A stretch of 11,222 nt of DNA from JASLDZ01 sp964235945 (GCA_964235945.1 CAXSDV010000069.1:1-11222); one strand, 5' to 3'; positions 1-7,304 are shown, counted from the stretch's first letter. Notes: generated by a model not told the origin, from the letters alone. A program made the numbers and translations.

Positions 1-45
1 GTTCCAGCGCCGCAAGGCGTGGAGGTTCGAGCCCTCTCGTCCGCA
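1..45 (+). tRNA. tRNA-Leu, 3' part only (cut by the left edge)
   Basis: Only the part after the anticodon is in the window. A long variable arm is visible: CGCC (8-11), loop GCAA, GGCG (16-19). The T arm follows: GGAGG (21-25), loop TTCGAGC (26-32), CCTCT (33-37). Then come the 3' acceptor strand CGTCCGC (38-44) and discriminator A45. A long variable arm limits the choice to Leu, Ser or Tyr. The implied 5' acceptor GCGGACG and A73 fit bacterial tRNA-Leu best. The anticodon lies outside the window, so the isoacceptor is unknown. CCA is not fully encoded (the next bases are CCG), so it would be added by nucleotidyltransferase. Confidence 0.8.
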
Positions 46-61
46 CCGGCCGGCGCCCCGT

Positions 62-1528
62 TCACCTCTGGGCGTGGAGGTCGGCGAGCACGCGCGGGAC
101 GAGGTCGGGCAGGTCCTCGGCGATCAGCCCCGGGCCGAAGCCGCGCGCCGCCTCCCCGTGGACCCAAACGGCCGCGCAGGCCGCGTCGAAGCTGTCCATG
201 CCCTGGGCCAGCAGCCCGCCGACCAGGCCCGTCAACACGTCGCCCGAGCCCGCCGTCGCCAGCCAGGGCGTGCCGTTGACGTTCACCGCCGCGCGCCCGT
301 CGGGGTGGGCGACCACCGTGTCGAAGCCTTTCAGCACCACCACCGCCCCCGCCCGCTCGGCGGCCCGGCGCGCCGCGGTCAGCCGCTCGGGGGCGTCGGC
401 CAGCAGGCCCGGGAAGACGCGCTCGAACTCGCCGGGATGCGGGGTCAGCACGTCCCGCGCGTCCAGCAGGGCGAACAGGTCGGCCGGGCGGTCGCGGAAG
501 CTCGTCAGCGCGTCGGCGTCCACCACCAGGGCGGCGCCCGTGGCGGCCAGGGCGCCCAGGTGCTCGGCGGTGGCCGGACCTACGCCGGCTGCGGGGCCGA
601 TCACCGCGGCCTGCGCCTTGTCCGCCAGGGCTCCCAATTCGTCGGCGGTCGCGAAGCCGCGCACCATCACCGCTTCGGACGCGGCGGCCACCACCAGCAA
701 CGCGGCCCGGGGAGCCAGCAGGGTGACGAGCCCCGCGCCCACGCGCAGCCCCGCCCGCGCCGACATGCGCGCCGCCCCCGTGTGCGCCACGCCGCCGCTG
801 ACCACCACCAGGCGCCCGCGGGTCATCTTGTGCGCCTCCGCCGCCGGCCAGGGCCACCGGCCCGCCCACAGGTGCGGCCCGTTGACGTGGACGCGCGCCG
901 GGGCGGCGGGCAGGCCGATGTCGGCGATCACGAGCTCGCCGCACAGGCCGCGCCCGGGCTCCAGAACTTGGGCGATCTTGCGCGCGCCGAACGCGACCGT
1001 GAGGTCGGCGCGGGGCGCGAAGCCGAGCGGCCGCCCCACGTCCCCCTGTAGCCCCGACGGCAGGTCCACCGCCACCAGACGTGCGGCTGAATCCTGCGCG
1101 GCGCGCAGCAGGTCGACGACGGCGGCGGGCGGCGGGCGCGAGAGGCCGGCCCCGAACAGGGCGTCGACCACCAGTTCCGCCTCCCCCAGCGCGGCCGCGG
1201 CCTCCTCCAGCGCGAGCACCGGTCCGCTCCAGCCGGCGGCGGCGTCGCGCGCCGCCTCGCCTCGGGGAGGAGCGAACGCCGCCAAGCGCACCGACCAGCC
1301 CGCGCGCGCGAGCTCGGCGGCGGCCACGTAGCCGTCGCCGCCGTTGTCCCCGGGGCCGCAGAGCACGAGCACGGGCCGCGCCGTCCAGCGCGCGCGCACG
1401 GCGTCGGCCGTCGCGCGGCCGGCGCGCGCCATCAGCGTGGCGAGGGGCGTTCCGGCCGCGACCGCCGCCCGGTCGGCGGCGGCCGTCTCGCCGACGGTGA
1501 GCACGGCCGTGGGATCGAGCCGGTCCAT
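62..1528 (-). CDS. nnr: Bifunctional NAD(P)H-hydrate epimerase / ADP-dependent NAD(P)H-hydrate dehydratase
   Basis: This cytosolic metabolite-repair enzyme restores NAD(P)H damaged by hydration. The N-terminal YjeF_N/NnrE domain (about residues 1-210 of 488) interconverts the R and S hydrates. The C-terminal ribokinase-like NnrD domain (about 230-488) dehydrates the S form using ADP. Visible epimerase signatures are GPGDNGGDG (58-66), VDALFGAGLSRP (121-132) and VDLPSG (154-159). Dehydratase signatures are HKMTRG (233-238), TPHPGEFER (362-370) and the anion-hole/catalytic GSGD (427-430). The length matches the usual fused form. The reading frame stays open far upstream into glnB, but homology begins at the ATG at 1528, where the sequence starts MDRLDPTAVLTVGE as family members do. 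The SD is weak. The gene is divergent from glnB and converges on the tRNA-Leu, whose 3' end is 17 nt from its stop. Confidence 0.93.
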   Translation of the reverse strand: MDRLDPTAVLTVGETAAADRAAVAAGTPLATLMARAGRATADAVRARWTARPVLVLCGPGDNGGDGYVAAAELARAGWSVRLAAFAPPRGEAARDAAAGWSGPVLALEEAAAALGEAELVVDALFGAGLSRPPPAAVVDLLRAAQDSAARLVAVDLPSGLQGDVGRPLGFAPRADLTVAFGARKIAQVLEPGRGLCGELVIADIGLPAAPARVHVNGPHLWAGRWPWPAAEAHKMTRGRLVVVSGGVAHTGAARMSARAGLRVGAGLVTLLAPRAALLVVAAASEAVMVRGFATADELGALADKAQAAVIGPAAGVGPATAEHLGALAATGAALVVDADALTSFRDRPADLFALLDARDVLTPHPGEFERVFPGLLADAPERLTAARRAAERAGAVVVLKGFDTVVAHPDGRAAVNVNGTPWLATAGSGDVLTGLVGGLLAQGMDSFDAACAAVWVHGEAARGFGPGLIAEDLPDLVPRVLADLHAQR

Positions 1529-1693
1529 GGTCAGCGCCCGCTTTCCCGGCGGCGGCGCCTTGCGGGCGGGCGCCCCCGTCCAGCATCGCGGCCGCCCCGG
1601 CCCGCCGCTTGACCACGGGCTTCGGCCGGGGTTGAGGGGCGGCTCCGGGCGTGCTCCGTTGGACCTCCCCCCGCCCCCCTCTCCCGAGCCGGC
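1529..1693. promoter_or_regulatory. Divergent nnr/glnB intergenic region
   Basis: This 165-bp GC-rich spacer must hold the promoters of both divergent genes. A TTGACC hexamer at 1609-1614 (+) resembles an alphaproteobacterial -35 box, but I cannot find a convincing -10 partner at normal spacing. I looked for a sigma-54 site (TGGCAC-N5-TTGC), which often drives glnB/glnA under nitrogen limitation, and saw none. The glnB start has only a poor SD (GAG at 1685-1687). The assignment rests on gene orientation alone. Confidence 0.35.
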
Positions 1694-2032
1694 ATGAAGA
1701 AGATCGAAGCCGTCATCAAGCCGTTCAAATTGGACGAGGTGAAGGAGGCGCTGCAGGAGCTGGGCGTCCAGGGCATGACCGTCCTCGAGGCGAAGGGCTA
1801 CGGCCGGCAGAAGGGCCACACCGAGCTGTATCGCGGAGCCGAGTACGTCATCGACTTCCTGCCCAAGATCAAGATCGAGGTGGTGGTGGCCGACGACCAG
1901 CTCGACCGCGCGGTCGAGGCGATCGTCGCCGCCGCCCGCACCGGCCGCATCGGCGACGGCAAGATCTTCGTGTCGGAGGTGTCCGACGTGATCCGCATCC
2001 GCACGGGCGAGACCGGCGCCGCCGCCGTCTGA
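1694..2032 (+). CDS. glnB: Nitrogen regulatory protein P-II (GlnB)
   Basis: This trimeric cytosolic sensor integrates 2-oxoglutarate, ATP/ADP and glutamine status. It passes the signal to the GS adenylyltransferase and to the NtrB/NtrC system. It is 112 aa, exactly the family length. It starts MKKIEAVIKPFKLDEVKEAL and carries the T-loop segment with Tyr51 (ELYRGAEY, 44-51), the residue uridylylated by GlnD. The ATP-binding stretch GDGKIFVSEV is near 87-97, and VIRIRTGE follows near the C terminus. Placement 85 bp upstream of glnA on the same strand supports GlnB rather than GlnK, whose usual partner is the ammonium channel gene amtB, absent here. The start is set by the universally conserved N terminus; the SD is weak. 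Confidence 0.97.
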   Translation: MKKIEAVIKPFKLDEVKEALQELGVQGMTVLEAKGYGRQKGHTELYRGAEYVIDFLPKIKIEVVVADDQLDRAVEAIVAAARTGRIGDGKIFVSEVSDVIRIRTGETGAAAV

Positions 2033-2117
2033 CGGGCGCCGTCCGCCTTCCGCCCGCCCGTAACTAGGCTAGACAGGGCGCGCCACGTCCGCGCCCGCCC
2101 CTTCAGGAGACGCTCCC

Positions 2118-3524
2118 ATGACCCCCGACGAGATCCAGGCCACCATCAAGGAGAAGGACGTCAAGTACGTCGACGTGCGCTTCACCGACATCCGCGGCAA
2201 GATGCAGCACGTCACCTTCGACATCGACCTGGTCGACGAGGAGTTCCTGACCGAAGGCACCATGTTCGACGGCTCGTCCATCGCCGGCTGGAAGGCGATC
2301 AACGAGAGCGACATGCTGCTCAAGCCCGACCTGTCCACCGCCTACATCGACCCGTTCTACCAGCAGACCACCATGTTCCTGTTCTGCGACGTGCTGAACC
2401 CCGACACCCACGAGCCCTACAGCCGCGACCCGCGCTCCATCGCCAAGAAGGCGCTGACCTACGTCAAGAGCGCCAACGTGGGCGACACCGTGTTCTTCGG
2501 CCCCGAGGCGGAGTTCTTCGTGTTCGACGACGTGCGCTGGTCCACTTCGGCCAACGACACGTCCTACAGCTTCGACTCCGTCGAGCTGCCGATGAACACC
2601 AAGAAGGAGTACCCCGAAGGCAACATGGGCTTCCGGCCCGGCCCCAAGGGCGGCTACTTCCCGGTCAACCCGGTCGACTCTGGGCAAGACCTGCGCGGCG
2701 AGATGCTGGCGGTGATGGGCGAGCTGGGCCTCGATCCCGAGAAGCACCACCACGAGGTGGCGCCCTGCCAGCACGAGCTCGGCCTGAAGTTCAGCGACTT
2801 GCTGACGATGGCCGACCGGATGCAGCTCTACAAGTACGTGATCCACAACGTCGCCGCCGCTTACGGCAAAACGGCCACCTTCATGGCCAAGCCCTACTTC
2901 GGCGACAACGGCTCGGGGATGCACTGCCACCAGTCGATCTGGAAGGACGGCAAGCCGCTGTTCGCCGGCGACAAGTACGCGGGCCTGTCGGACCTGTGCC
3001 TGTGGTACATCGGCGGCATCATCAAGCACGCCAAGGCGATCAACGCTTTCGCGAACAGCACGACCAACAGCTACAAGCGCTTGGTGCCGGGCTATGAGGC
3101 GCCGGTGAAGCTCGCTTACTCGGCGCGCAACCGCTCGGCCTCCATCCGCATCCCGTACGTGACCTCGCCCAAGGCCAAGCGGCTGGAAGTGCGCTTCCCC
3201 GACCCCATGGGCAACCCCTACCTGACCTTCGTGGCCCTGCTGATGGCGGGGCTGGACGGCATCGCCAACCGCATCGACCCGGGCCCGGCGGTGGACAAGG
3301 ACCTCTACGACCTGCCCCCCGAGGAGCGCCACGACGTGCCGGAGGTGTGCGGCTCGCTGGGCGAGGCGCTGGCCGCGCTGGACGCCGACCGCGACTTCCT
3401 CAAGAAGGGCGGCGTGATGGATGACGACTTCATCGACGCCTACATCGAGCTCAAGCAGACGGAAGTCGCGCGGCTGCAACTGCACCCGCACCCGGTCGAG
3501 TTCGACATGTACTACAGCTGCTGA
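2118..3524 (+). CDS. glnA: Type I glutamine synthetase (GSI-beta type)
   Basis: The enzyme condenses glutamate, ammonia and ATP to glutamine as a cytosolic dodecamer. Its length of 468 aa equals the standard bacterial enzyme. Visible landmarks are the latch region DGSSIAGW (51-58), metal ligands in GPEAEFF (E130, E132) and HHEVAP (E213), the nucleotide/glutamate site KPYFGDNGSGMHCHQS (258-273, with H269), NSYKRLVPGYEAP (317-329), RNRSASIRIP (337-346) and RLEVRFPDP (355-363). Tyr397 in DKDLYDLPPEE is the adenylylation site, so activity is probably controlled by GlnE together with GlnB. A good SD, AGGAG (2105-2109), lies 8 nt before the ATG. Likely co-transcribed with glnB. The 85-bp gap shows no obvious terminator, but an internal promoter there cannot be excluded. 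Confidence 0.98.
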   Translation: MTPDEIQATIKEKDVKYVDVRFTDIRGKMQHVTFDIDLVDEEFLTEGTMFDGSSIAGWKAINESDMLLKPDLSTAYIDPFYQQTTMFLFCDVLNPDTHEPYSRDPRSIAKKALTYVKSANVGDTVFFGPEAEFFVFDDVRWSTSANDTSYSFDSVELPMNTKKEYPEGNMGFRPGPKGGYFPVNPVDSGQDLRGEMLAVMGELGLDPEKHHHEVAPCQHELGLKFSDLLTMADRMQLYKYVIHNVAAAYGKTATFMAKPYFGDNGSGMHCHQSIWKDGKPLFAGDKYAGLSDLCLWYIGGIIKHAKAINAFANSTTNSYKRLVPGYEAPVKLAYSARNRSASIRIPYVTSPKAKRLEVRFPDPMGNPYLTFVALLMAGLDGIANRIDPGPAVDKDLYDLPPEERHDVPEVCGSLGEALAALDADRDFLKKGGVMDDDFIDAYIELKQTEVARLQLHPHPVEFDMYYSC

Positions 3525-3533
3525 GGCTTACAG

Positions 3534-3559
3534 CGAGGGGGCGGTCCGCCGCCCCCTCG
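3534..3559. terminator. Hairpin terminator between convergent glnA and transglutaminase genes
   Basis: A perfect 11-bp stem: CGAGGGGGCGG (3534-3544), loop TCCG, CCGCCCCCTCG (3549-3559). It starts 9 nt after the glnA stop and lies 11 nt past the stop of the opposing gene, so it can serve both strands. There is no clean U tract on either side, so it may need Rho or act mainly as a 3'-end stabiliser. Confidence 0.6.
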
Positions 3560-3570
3560 TCGTCCGCCGA

Positions 3571-4632
3571 TCAGGCCGCCGTCGAGGTCAGCGTATAGCT
3601 GAAGGCCGAGGCGTCGAGCTGATCGAGCTCGCCCGCCGGCGTCAACGCCAGCGGGTACATGAGGAAGTTCTCCTCCGGCCGGCGGGTCGCACCGGGAAGC
3701 GCCAGGTCGGTGGCGCTGTTGTAGGCGGCCCAGTTCATCTCCCAGCCGCCGAACAGGCGGGCGCGCTGCGCCCTCACCTCGGGGCCGTCCACCGGCAGCT
3801 TGGCCTCCAGCACCACCTTGCGCACGTCGGCGGGATCGACCGGCAGCCAGCCCTCGCCGTCCAGCCACATCTCGGCGCGGCAGTGCTGGGCGTGGGTCAC
3901 GTCCGGCGTGCCCGGCCCCAGCACCTTGACGTAGGTCGAGGGGCCCAGGCGCACGCCGTACACGTCGCGCGCGGGGATGCCCGCGGCGCGAGAGAGACCC
4001 ACCATCAGCGAGTTGATGTCGGCGCACTTGCCGCCCATCCGGCCGGTCTCGAGCATGTTCTTGATGTCGCCCGTGCCGCAGCCGCGGGTGGCGGGATCGC
4101 GGAAGGTGTTGTCCACCACCCAGTCGTAGATGGCCTGCAGGCGCGCGCGCGGCTCGGCGTGGCCGATCACGATGCGGTCGGCGGTGGCCTTGACGATCCC
4201 GTCCGTGGGCAAGCTGGAGGCGGGGCGCGTCCACAAGGCGCGCTCGGCGGCCGACAGGCGCGCCCCGTCGCCGCCCGACCGGTCGCGGGTGGAGATTCGC
4301 TGGGTGGTGCTGACGGTGCGCGGCCCGGCGCCGGTCCAGCGCACGTGCACCATGCCCGCGCCGTAGCGCGCGTCGTGGACGAGGCGGCTCTCGCCGGTGG
4401 TCTCGATGCGCGGCGCGGCCGCGCTTTGCCAGCCGCCCACGGAGGCGGCGGCCACCGGCAGCCAGAGGTCGGCCGGGCCGTCCGCGTGCTGCAGGTCGAC
4501 CCGGGTCGTGAGATCGTAGGACCTCCAGCCCGTCGCGGGCGCCGATGGCGCGGCCTGCGCCATGGCGCGACCCGCGAGCGCCGTCGAGGCCGCCAGCGCG
4601 AAGCCGCCGCCCAGGAGTTCGCGCCTGTCCAT
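3571..4632 (-). CDS. Tat-exported transglutaminase-like (cysteine protease fold) protein
   Basis: This is a 353-aa protein with an N-terminal twin-arginine signal (MDRRELLGGGFALAAS, then a hydrophobic stretch ending AMAQA near residue 26), so it is probably periplasmic and folded before export. The transglutaminase core covers about 165-270. The catalytic Cys is C203 in GGKCADINSL, followed by the conserved GIPAR. The His is H250 in AQHCRAEMW and the Asp is D266 in WLPVDPAD, giving a complete Cys-His-Asp triad. Bacterial members of this family are mostly hydrolases or amidases acting on peptides rather than cross-linkers, and the substrate here cannot be read from the sequence. The frame opens upstream at 4689, but the ATG at 4632 places the Tat motif at the N terminus and has a GGGGA-type SD about 9 nt upstream. 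The gene lies 78 bp downstream of the acyl-CoA dehydrogenase on the same strand and may be the last gene of that unit. Confidence 0.85.
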   Translation of the reverse strand: MDRRELLGGGFALAASTALAGRAMAQAAPSAPATGWRSYDLTTRVDLQHADGPADLWLPVAAASVGGWQSAAAPRIETTGESRLVHDARYGAGMVHVRWTGAGPRTVSTTQRISTRDRSGGDGARLSAAERALWTRPASSLPTDGIVKATADRIVIGHAEPRARLQAIYDWVVDNTFRDPATRGCGTGDIKNMLETGRMGGKCADINSLMVGLSRAAGIPARDVYGVRLGPSTYVKVLGPGTPDVTHAQHCRAEMWLDGEGWLPVDPADVRKVVLEAKLPVDGPEVRAQRARLFGGWEMNWAAYNSATDLALPGATRRPEENFLMYPLALTPAGELDQLDASAFSYTLTSTAA

Positions 4633-4710
4633 CCGTCCGGTCCCCGACAACTGCCGCGCCGGTCTAGCCAGCGGGAGACGTGGACTCAAGCTCGCCCGCC
4701 GCGCCGGGGC

Positions 4711-5886
4711 TCAGTAGCTGCGCGGCAGGCCCAGCACGCGCTCGGCGATGTAGTTCAGGATCATCTCGCGGCTGACGGGGGCGATGCGCGCGATCATCGA
4801 CTCGCGCATGTAGCGCTCCACGTCGTACTCGCGCGCGTATCCCATGCCGCCGTGGGCCAGCACGGCGGCCTCGCAGGCGGAGAAGCCCGCCTCCCCGCCC
4901 AGGTACTTGGCGGCGTTCGCCTGCGCCCCGCACTCGCGGCCCGCGTCGTAGAGGGCGGCGGCGTGCATGGCCATCAGGTCGGCGGCCTCCAGTTCCGCCC
5001 ACGCCTTGGCCAAGGGGTGCTGCACGCCCTGGTTCATGCCGATGGGGCGGCCGAACACCACCCGCTCGCGCGCATAGGCGGCGGCCTTGCGCAGGGCGGC
5101 GTGGCCCAGGCCGATGGCCTCCACCGCGAACAGCACGCGCTCGGGGTTCAGGCCGGAAAGAAGGTAGCGGAAACCCCGCCCCTCCTCGCCGATCAGCGCG
5201 TCGGCCGGGACCTGCAGGTCGTCGATGAACAGCGCGTTGCACTCCACGGCACGCCGGCCCATTTTCGCGATCGGCTTGGCTTCCACCGCCGTGCGATCGA
5301 AGTCGACGTAGAACAGGCTCAGGCCGTCGGTGGGCTTTTGCGCCTCCTCGCGCGGCGTGGTGCGCGCGATGATCAGCATCTTGTTGGCGCGCTGGGCCCC
5401 GGTCGTCCAGATTTTGCGGCCGTTGAGCCGCCAACCGTTCCCATTCCGCTCCGCGCGGGTCTCCAGGCTCGCGGTGTCGAGCCCCGAGTTGGGTTCGGTG
5501 ACGGCGAAGCAGGTTTTGTCCTCGCCCGAGATCAGCGGCGGCAGCCAGGCCTCGCGCTGCGCGTCCGTGCCGAACTTCACGATCGGCATGGGCCCGAAGA
5601 TGTTGAGGTGCATGGCCGACGCGCCGGTGAACCCCGCCCCGCTCTCGGCCACCGTGCGCATCACCAGCGCCGCTTCCGTCAGCCCCAGCCCCGCCCCGCC
5701 GTAGGCTTCGGGCATGGCCACGCCCAACCAGCCGCCCTGCGCCATGGCGGCCACGAAGTCCTCGGGAAAGCGGCCGGTCTCGTCCGTGCGCCGCCAGTAC
5801 TCGTCGTCGAAGGCCGAGCAGGTGCGCACCACCGCGTCGCGCAGGGCGGTGTGCTCGTCTTCGTCGATGGCGGCGTGGGCGTTCAT
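4711..5886 (-). CDS. Acyl-CoA dehydrogenase family protein (IVD/LCAD-like catalytic base)
   Basis: This FAD enzyme, 391 aa, should oxidise an acyl-CoA (or acyl-ACP) to the 2-enoyl product and pass electrons to ETF. It shows the full family order: N-terminal helical domain (about 1-120), beta domain with FAVTEPNSGLD (127-137) and KIWTTGAQ (158-165), and C-terminal helical domain (about 235-391) with YARERVVFGRPI (271-282), AHGGMGYAREYDVERYMRE (344-362) and a final IAERVLGLPRSY. The usual C-terminal catalytic Glu (as in YEGT) is absent: this segment reads RIAPVSREM. Instead SGLNPERVLF carries E249, aligning with the helix-G base of isovaleryl-CoA and long-chain dehydrogenases. The ATG at 5886 overlaps the thiO stop as ATGA (5883-5886), implying translational coupling. 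Upstream in-frame starts would lie inside thiO and are unlikely. Substrate unknown. Confidence 0.93.
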   Translation of the reverse strand: MNAHAAIDEDEHTALRDAVVRTCSAFDDEYWRRTDETGRFPEDFVAAMAQGGWLGVAMPEAYGGAGLGLTEAALVMRTVAESGAGFTGASAMHLNIFGPMPIVKFGTDAQREAWLPPLISGEDKTCFAVTEPNSGLDTASLETRAERNGNGWRLNGRKIWTTGAQRANKMLIIARTTPREEAQKPTDGLSLFYVDFDRTAVEAKPIAKMGRRAVECNALFIDDLQVPADALIGEEGRGFRYLLSGLNPERVLFAVEAIGLGHAALRKAAAYARERVVFGRPIGMNQGVQHPLAKAWAELEAADLMAMHAAALYDAGRECGAQANAAKYLGGEAGFSACEAAVLAHGGMGYAREYDVERYMRESMIARIAPVSREMILNYIAERVLGLPRSY

Positions 5887-6974
5887 GGGGTTCCCGCGGC
5901 GCGGGCGGCTTCGAACCGGCGCGGGTCGAGTGCGGCGGCGAAGGGCCCGGGCGTCCTCCCGGCAAGATGCGCCTCCACCATGTGCGCCACAAGCGGCGCC
6001 AGCAGCCAGCCGTTGCGCCGCGCCCCCGCCGCCCAGACCACCCCTTCGCGCCGGGACGGCCCGACCAGCGGCAGGCGGTCGGGGGTGTCCGCGCGCACGC
6101 CCACGCCCGCGCGGCCCGGCGCGTGCGCCGAGGCGGGGACAAGGCCGGCCGCGAAAGCGCGCAACGCATCCAGCCGCGCAGGGTCGGGCTCCAGGTCGCA
6201 TACGCCCGCCTCCATGGTGGCCCCGACCACCAAGCCGTCGGGATCAGGGGCGAGATAACCGCCGGCCGCGCGCAGGACGGGGCCGTCCAGCCTCGGCCCG
6301 GCCAAGCGCAGGAGCTGGCCCTTGATGGGCGACAGGTGCGCCGCCTCCGGGGCGACCCGCTCAAAGGCGGCCGAGCCCCAGCCGGCCGCCAGCACCAGCA
6401 CGTCGGCCCCGAGCGCGGCGGCGGGCCGGTCGGTGCGCGCCAACGCCGCGGGGTCGAGCCGCGCCTCGACCACGCGCACCCCGGCCCGGCGCGCCGCCGT
6501 CTCCAGGGCGGACAGGGCGGGACCGGGCGCAAGGCGCCAGTCCTCCGGCGTGAACACGGCGGCCCCGCCGTCAGTGCGAAGGCCCGCGGCGGGCCAGCCG
6601 TCCAGGACGTCGGCGCCCTCGAGCCGCTCCGCCCGCGCGCCCAGGGCGGCGAAGGCGGCGAGCCGGCCGGGCGCGTCCGCCTGCGACAGGAGGTGCGCCG
6701 CACCGTCGCGTCTGATCTGCAGGCCGCACGCCTCAGCGAAGTCGGGCCAAAGGTCGCGCGCCGCCAGAAGCAGGCCGTAGGGGCCCGCCCCGTCCAACAC
6801 GGCCTCGGAAGCGGGGGCCAGCATGCCCGCGGCGACGGCGGAGGCGCTGCGCGCGTCTGGATTATCGCGATGCACCGTCACGCGCCGGCCCGCACCGGCC
6901 AGACGGATCGCGCAGGCGAGGCCCAGCACGCCGCCGCCCGCCACGGCGACGGCCGCCGCATCTCCCGAACTCAT
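5883..6974 (-). CDS. thiO: FAD-dependent amino-acid oxidase, ThiO (glycine oxidase) family
   Basis: ThiO enzymes oxidise glycine to dehydroglycine (iminoacetate) for the thiazole half of thiamine. Relatives oxidise sarcosine or D-amino acids. The 363-aa protein begins with a Rossmann dinucleotide motif, VAVAGGGVLGLACA (9-22). It carries the ThiO-typical ASAVAAGMLAP (44-54), SPIKGQLLRL (215-224), GLVVGATMEAG (247-257), VGVRADTPDRLPLVGP (291-306, with R294 as candidate carboxylate-binding Arg) and RNGWLLAPLVA (320-330). The usual GHYRNG motif reads GARRNG, so its His is Ala318. The frame stays open upstream through the tRNA-His, but the FAD motif fixes the start at or near the ATG at 6974, whose SD is poor. 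It overlaps the dehydrogenase gene by 4 nt. No thiS, thiG or thiE is nearby, so a role in thiamine synthesis is inferred from family only. Confidence 0.8.
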   Translation of the reverse strand: MSSGDAAAVAVAGGGVLGLACAIRLAGAGRRVTVHRDNPDARSASAVAAGMLAPASEAVLDGAGPYGLLLAARDLWPDFAEACGLQIRRDGAAHLLSQADAPGRLAAFAALGARAERLEGADVLDGWPAAGLRTDGGAAVFTPEDWRLAPGPALSALETAARRAGVRVVEARLDPAALARTDRPAAALGADVLVLAAGWGSAAFERVAPEAAHLSPIKGQLLRLAGPRLDGPVLRAAGGYLAPDPDGLVVGATMEAGVCDLEPDPARLDALRAFAAGLVPASAHAPGRAGVGVRADTPDRLPLVGPSRREGVVWAAGARRNGWLLAPLVAHMVEAHLAGRTPGPFAAALDPRRFEAARAAGTP

Positions 6975-7227
6975 GACGGGCCCAGCCCGGACAGGACCGG
7001 TCGAGGCGCCGCGGGCTCGTTCCGGTCGACGCGCGGGTTCGACGGACCGACCCGCATCACCGCAGTCGCGCAGGAGCGGACAGTTCCACGGCCTTGCGGA
7101 CGCGGCACGGAGCCGGGATGCACGGCGTCGCTCATGAAGCGGTATATGGCCGCCCCGCCAGCCGCCGCCAAGGCGATCGGGCGAACACGGCGCACCGGTG
7201 GTCGGGCGACCAAGAGCTGACGAGGAG
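6975..7227. other. Spacer between tRNA-His and thiO
   Basis: About 250 bp with no convincing gene. It should hold the thiO promoter. A TATA-containing stretch at 7143-7147 (minus strand CCATATACC) with a TTGG about 20 nt upstream is the only promoter-like candidate, and it is weak. A small perfect dyad TGGTCG-GG-CGACCA (7199-7212) lies 16 nt past the tRNA 3' end on the minus strand, without a U tract. A 54-codon frame starting at 7135 ends in an ATGA overlap with thiO, but it has no SD and a composition no better than chance. Confidence 0.4.
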
Positions 7228-7304
7228 TGGTACCGCCCACCCGGATCGAACGGGTGACCTCCAGAGCCACAATCTGGCGCTCTAACCAACTGAGCTAGGG
7301 CGGC
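7228..7304 (-). tRNA. tRNA-His (GTG), alphaproteobacterial type without encoded G-1
   Basis: A complete cloverleaf is visible on the minus strand. The acceptor 5' strand is GCCGCCC (7304-7298) and pairs with GGGCGGT (7238-7232), with G1-U72 as the end pair. The D arm is GCTCAGTTGGTTAGAGC (7295-7279). The anticodon arm is CCAGA, loop TTGTGGC, TCTGG (7277-7261), giving anticodon GTG. The variable loop is AGGTC and the T arm is ACCCG, TTCGATC, CGGGT. The discriminator is A73 (7231) and CCA is encoded (7230-7228). The base before position 1 is C, not G. Most bacteria have G-1:C73 in this tRNA; loss of both is an established feature of many alphaproteobacteria, matched by a divergent HisRS. Confidence 0.98.

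Noticed and set aside
1529..1693. A sigma-54/NtrC-type promoter for glnB
   Set aside because: No TGGCAC-N5-TTGC element was found in the spacer.
2103..3491. A 462-codon minus-strand frame opposite glnA
   Set aside because: It is an antisense shadow of a clearly conserved glutamine synthetase gene; its Val/His/Leu/Gly-rich translation has no recognisable motif.
3421..6258. A 945-codon plus-strand open frame running antisense to three genes
   Set aside because: Its translation is repetitive Arg/Gly/Ala/His-rich sequence with no domain, while the opposite strand encodes three proteins with full catalytic motifs. Long antisense frames are expected when GC content is this high.
4664..6703. A 679-codon minus-strand frame overlapping thiO and the dehydrogenase out of frame
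   Set aside because: Arg/Pro-rich composition with no conserved motifs; the other minus-strand frame carries the FAD and ACAD signatures.
6971..7135. A 54-codon minus-strand frame ending in an ATGA overlap with thiO, possibly a leader peptide
   Set aside because: No SD, no recognisable composition or motif; the overlap alone is weak in DNA this rich in open frames.
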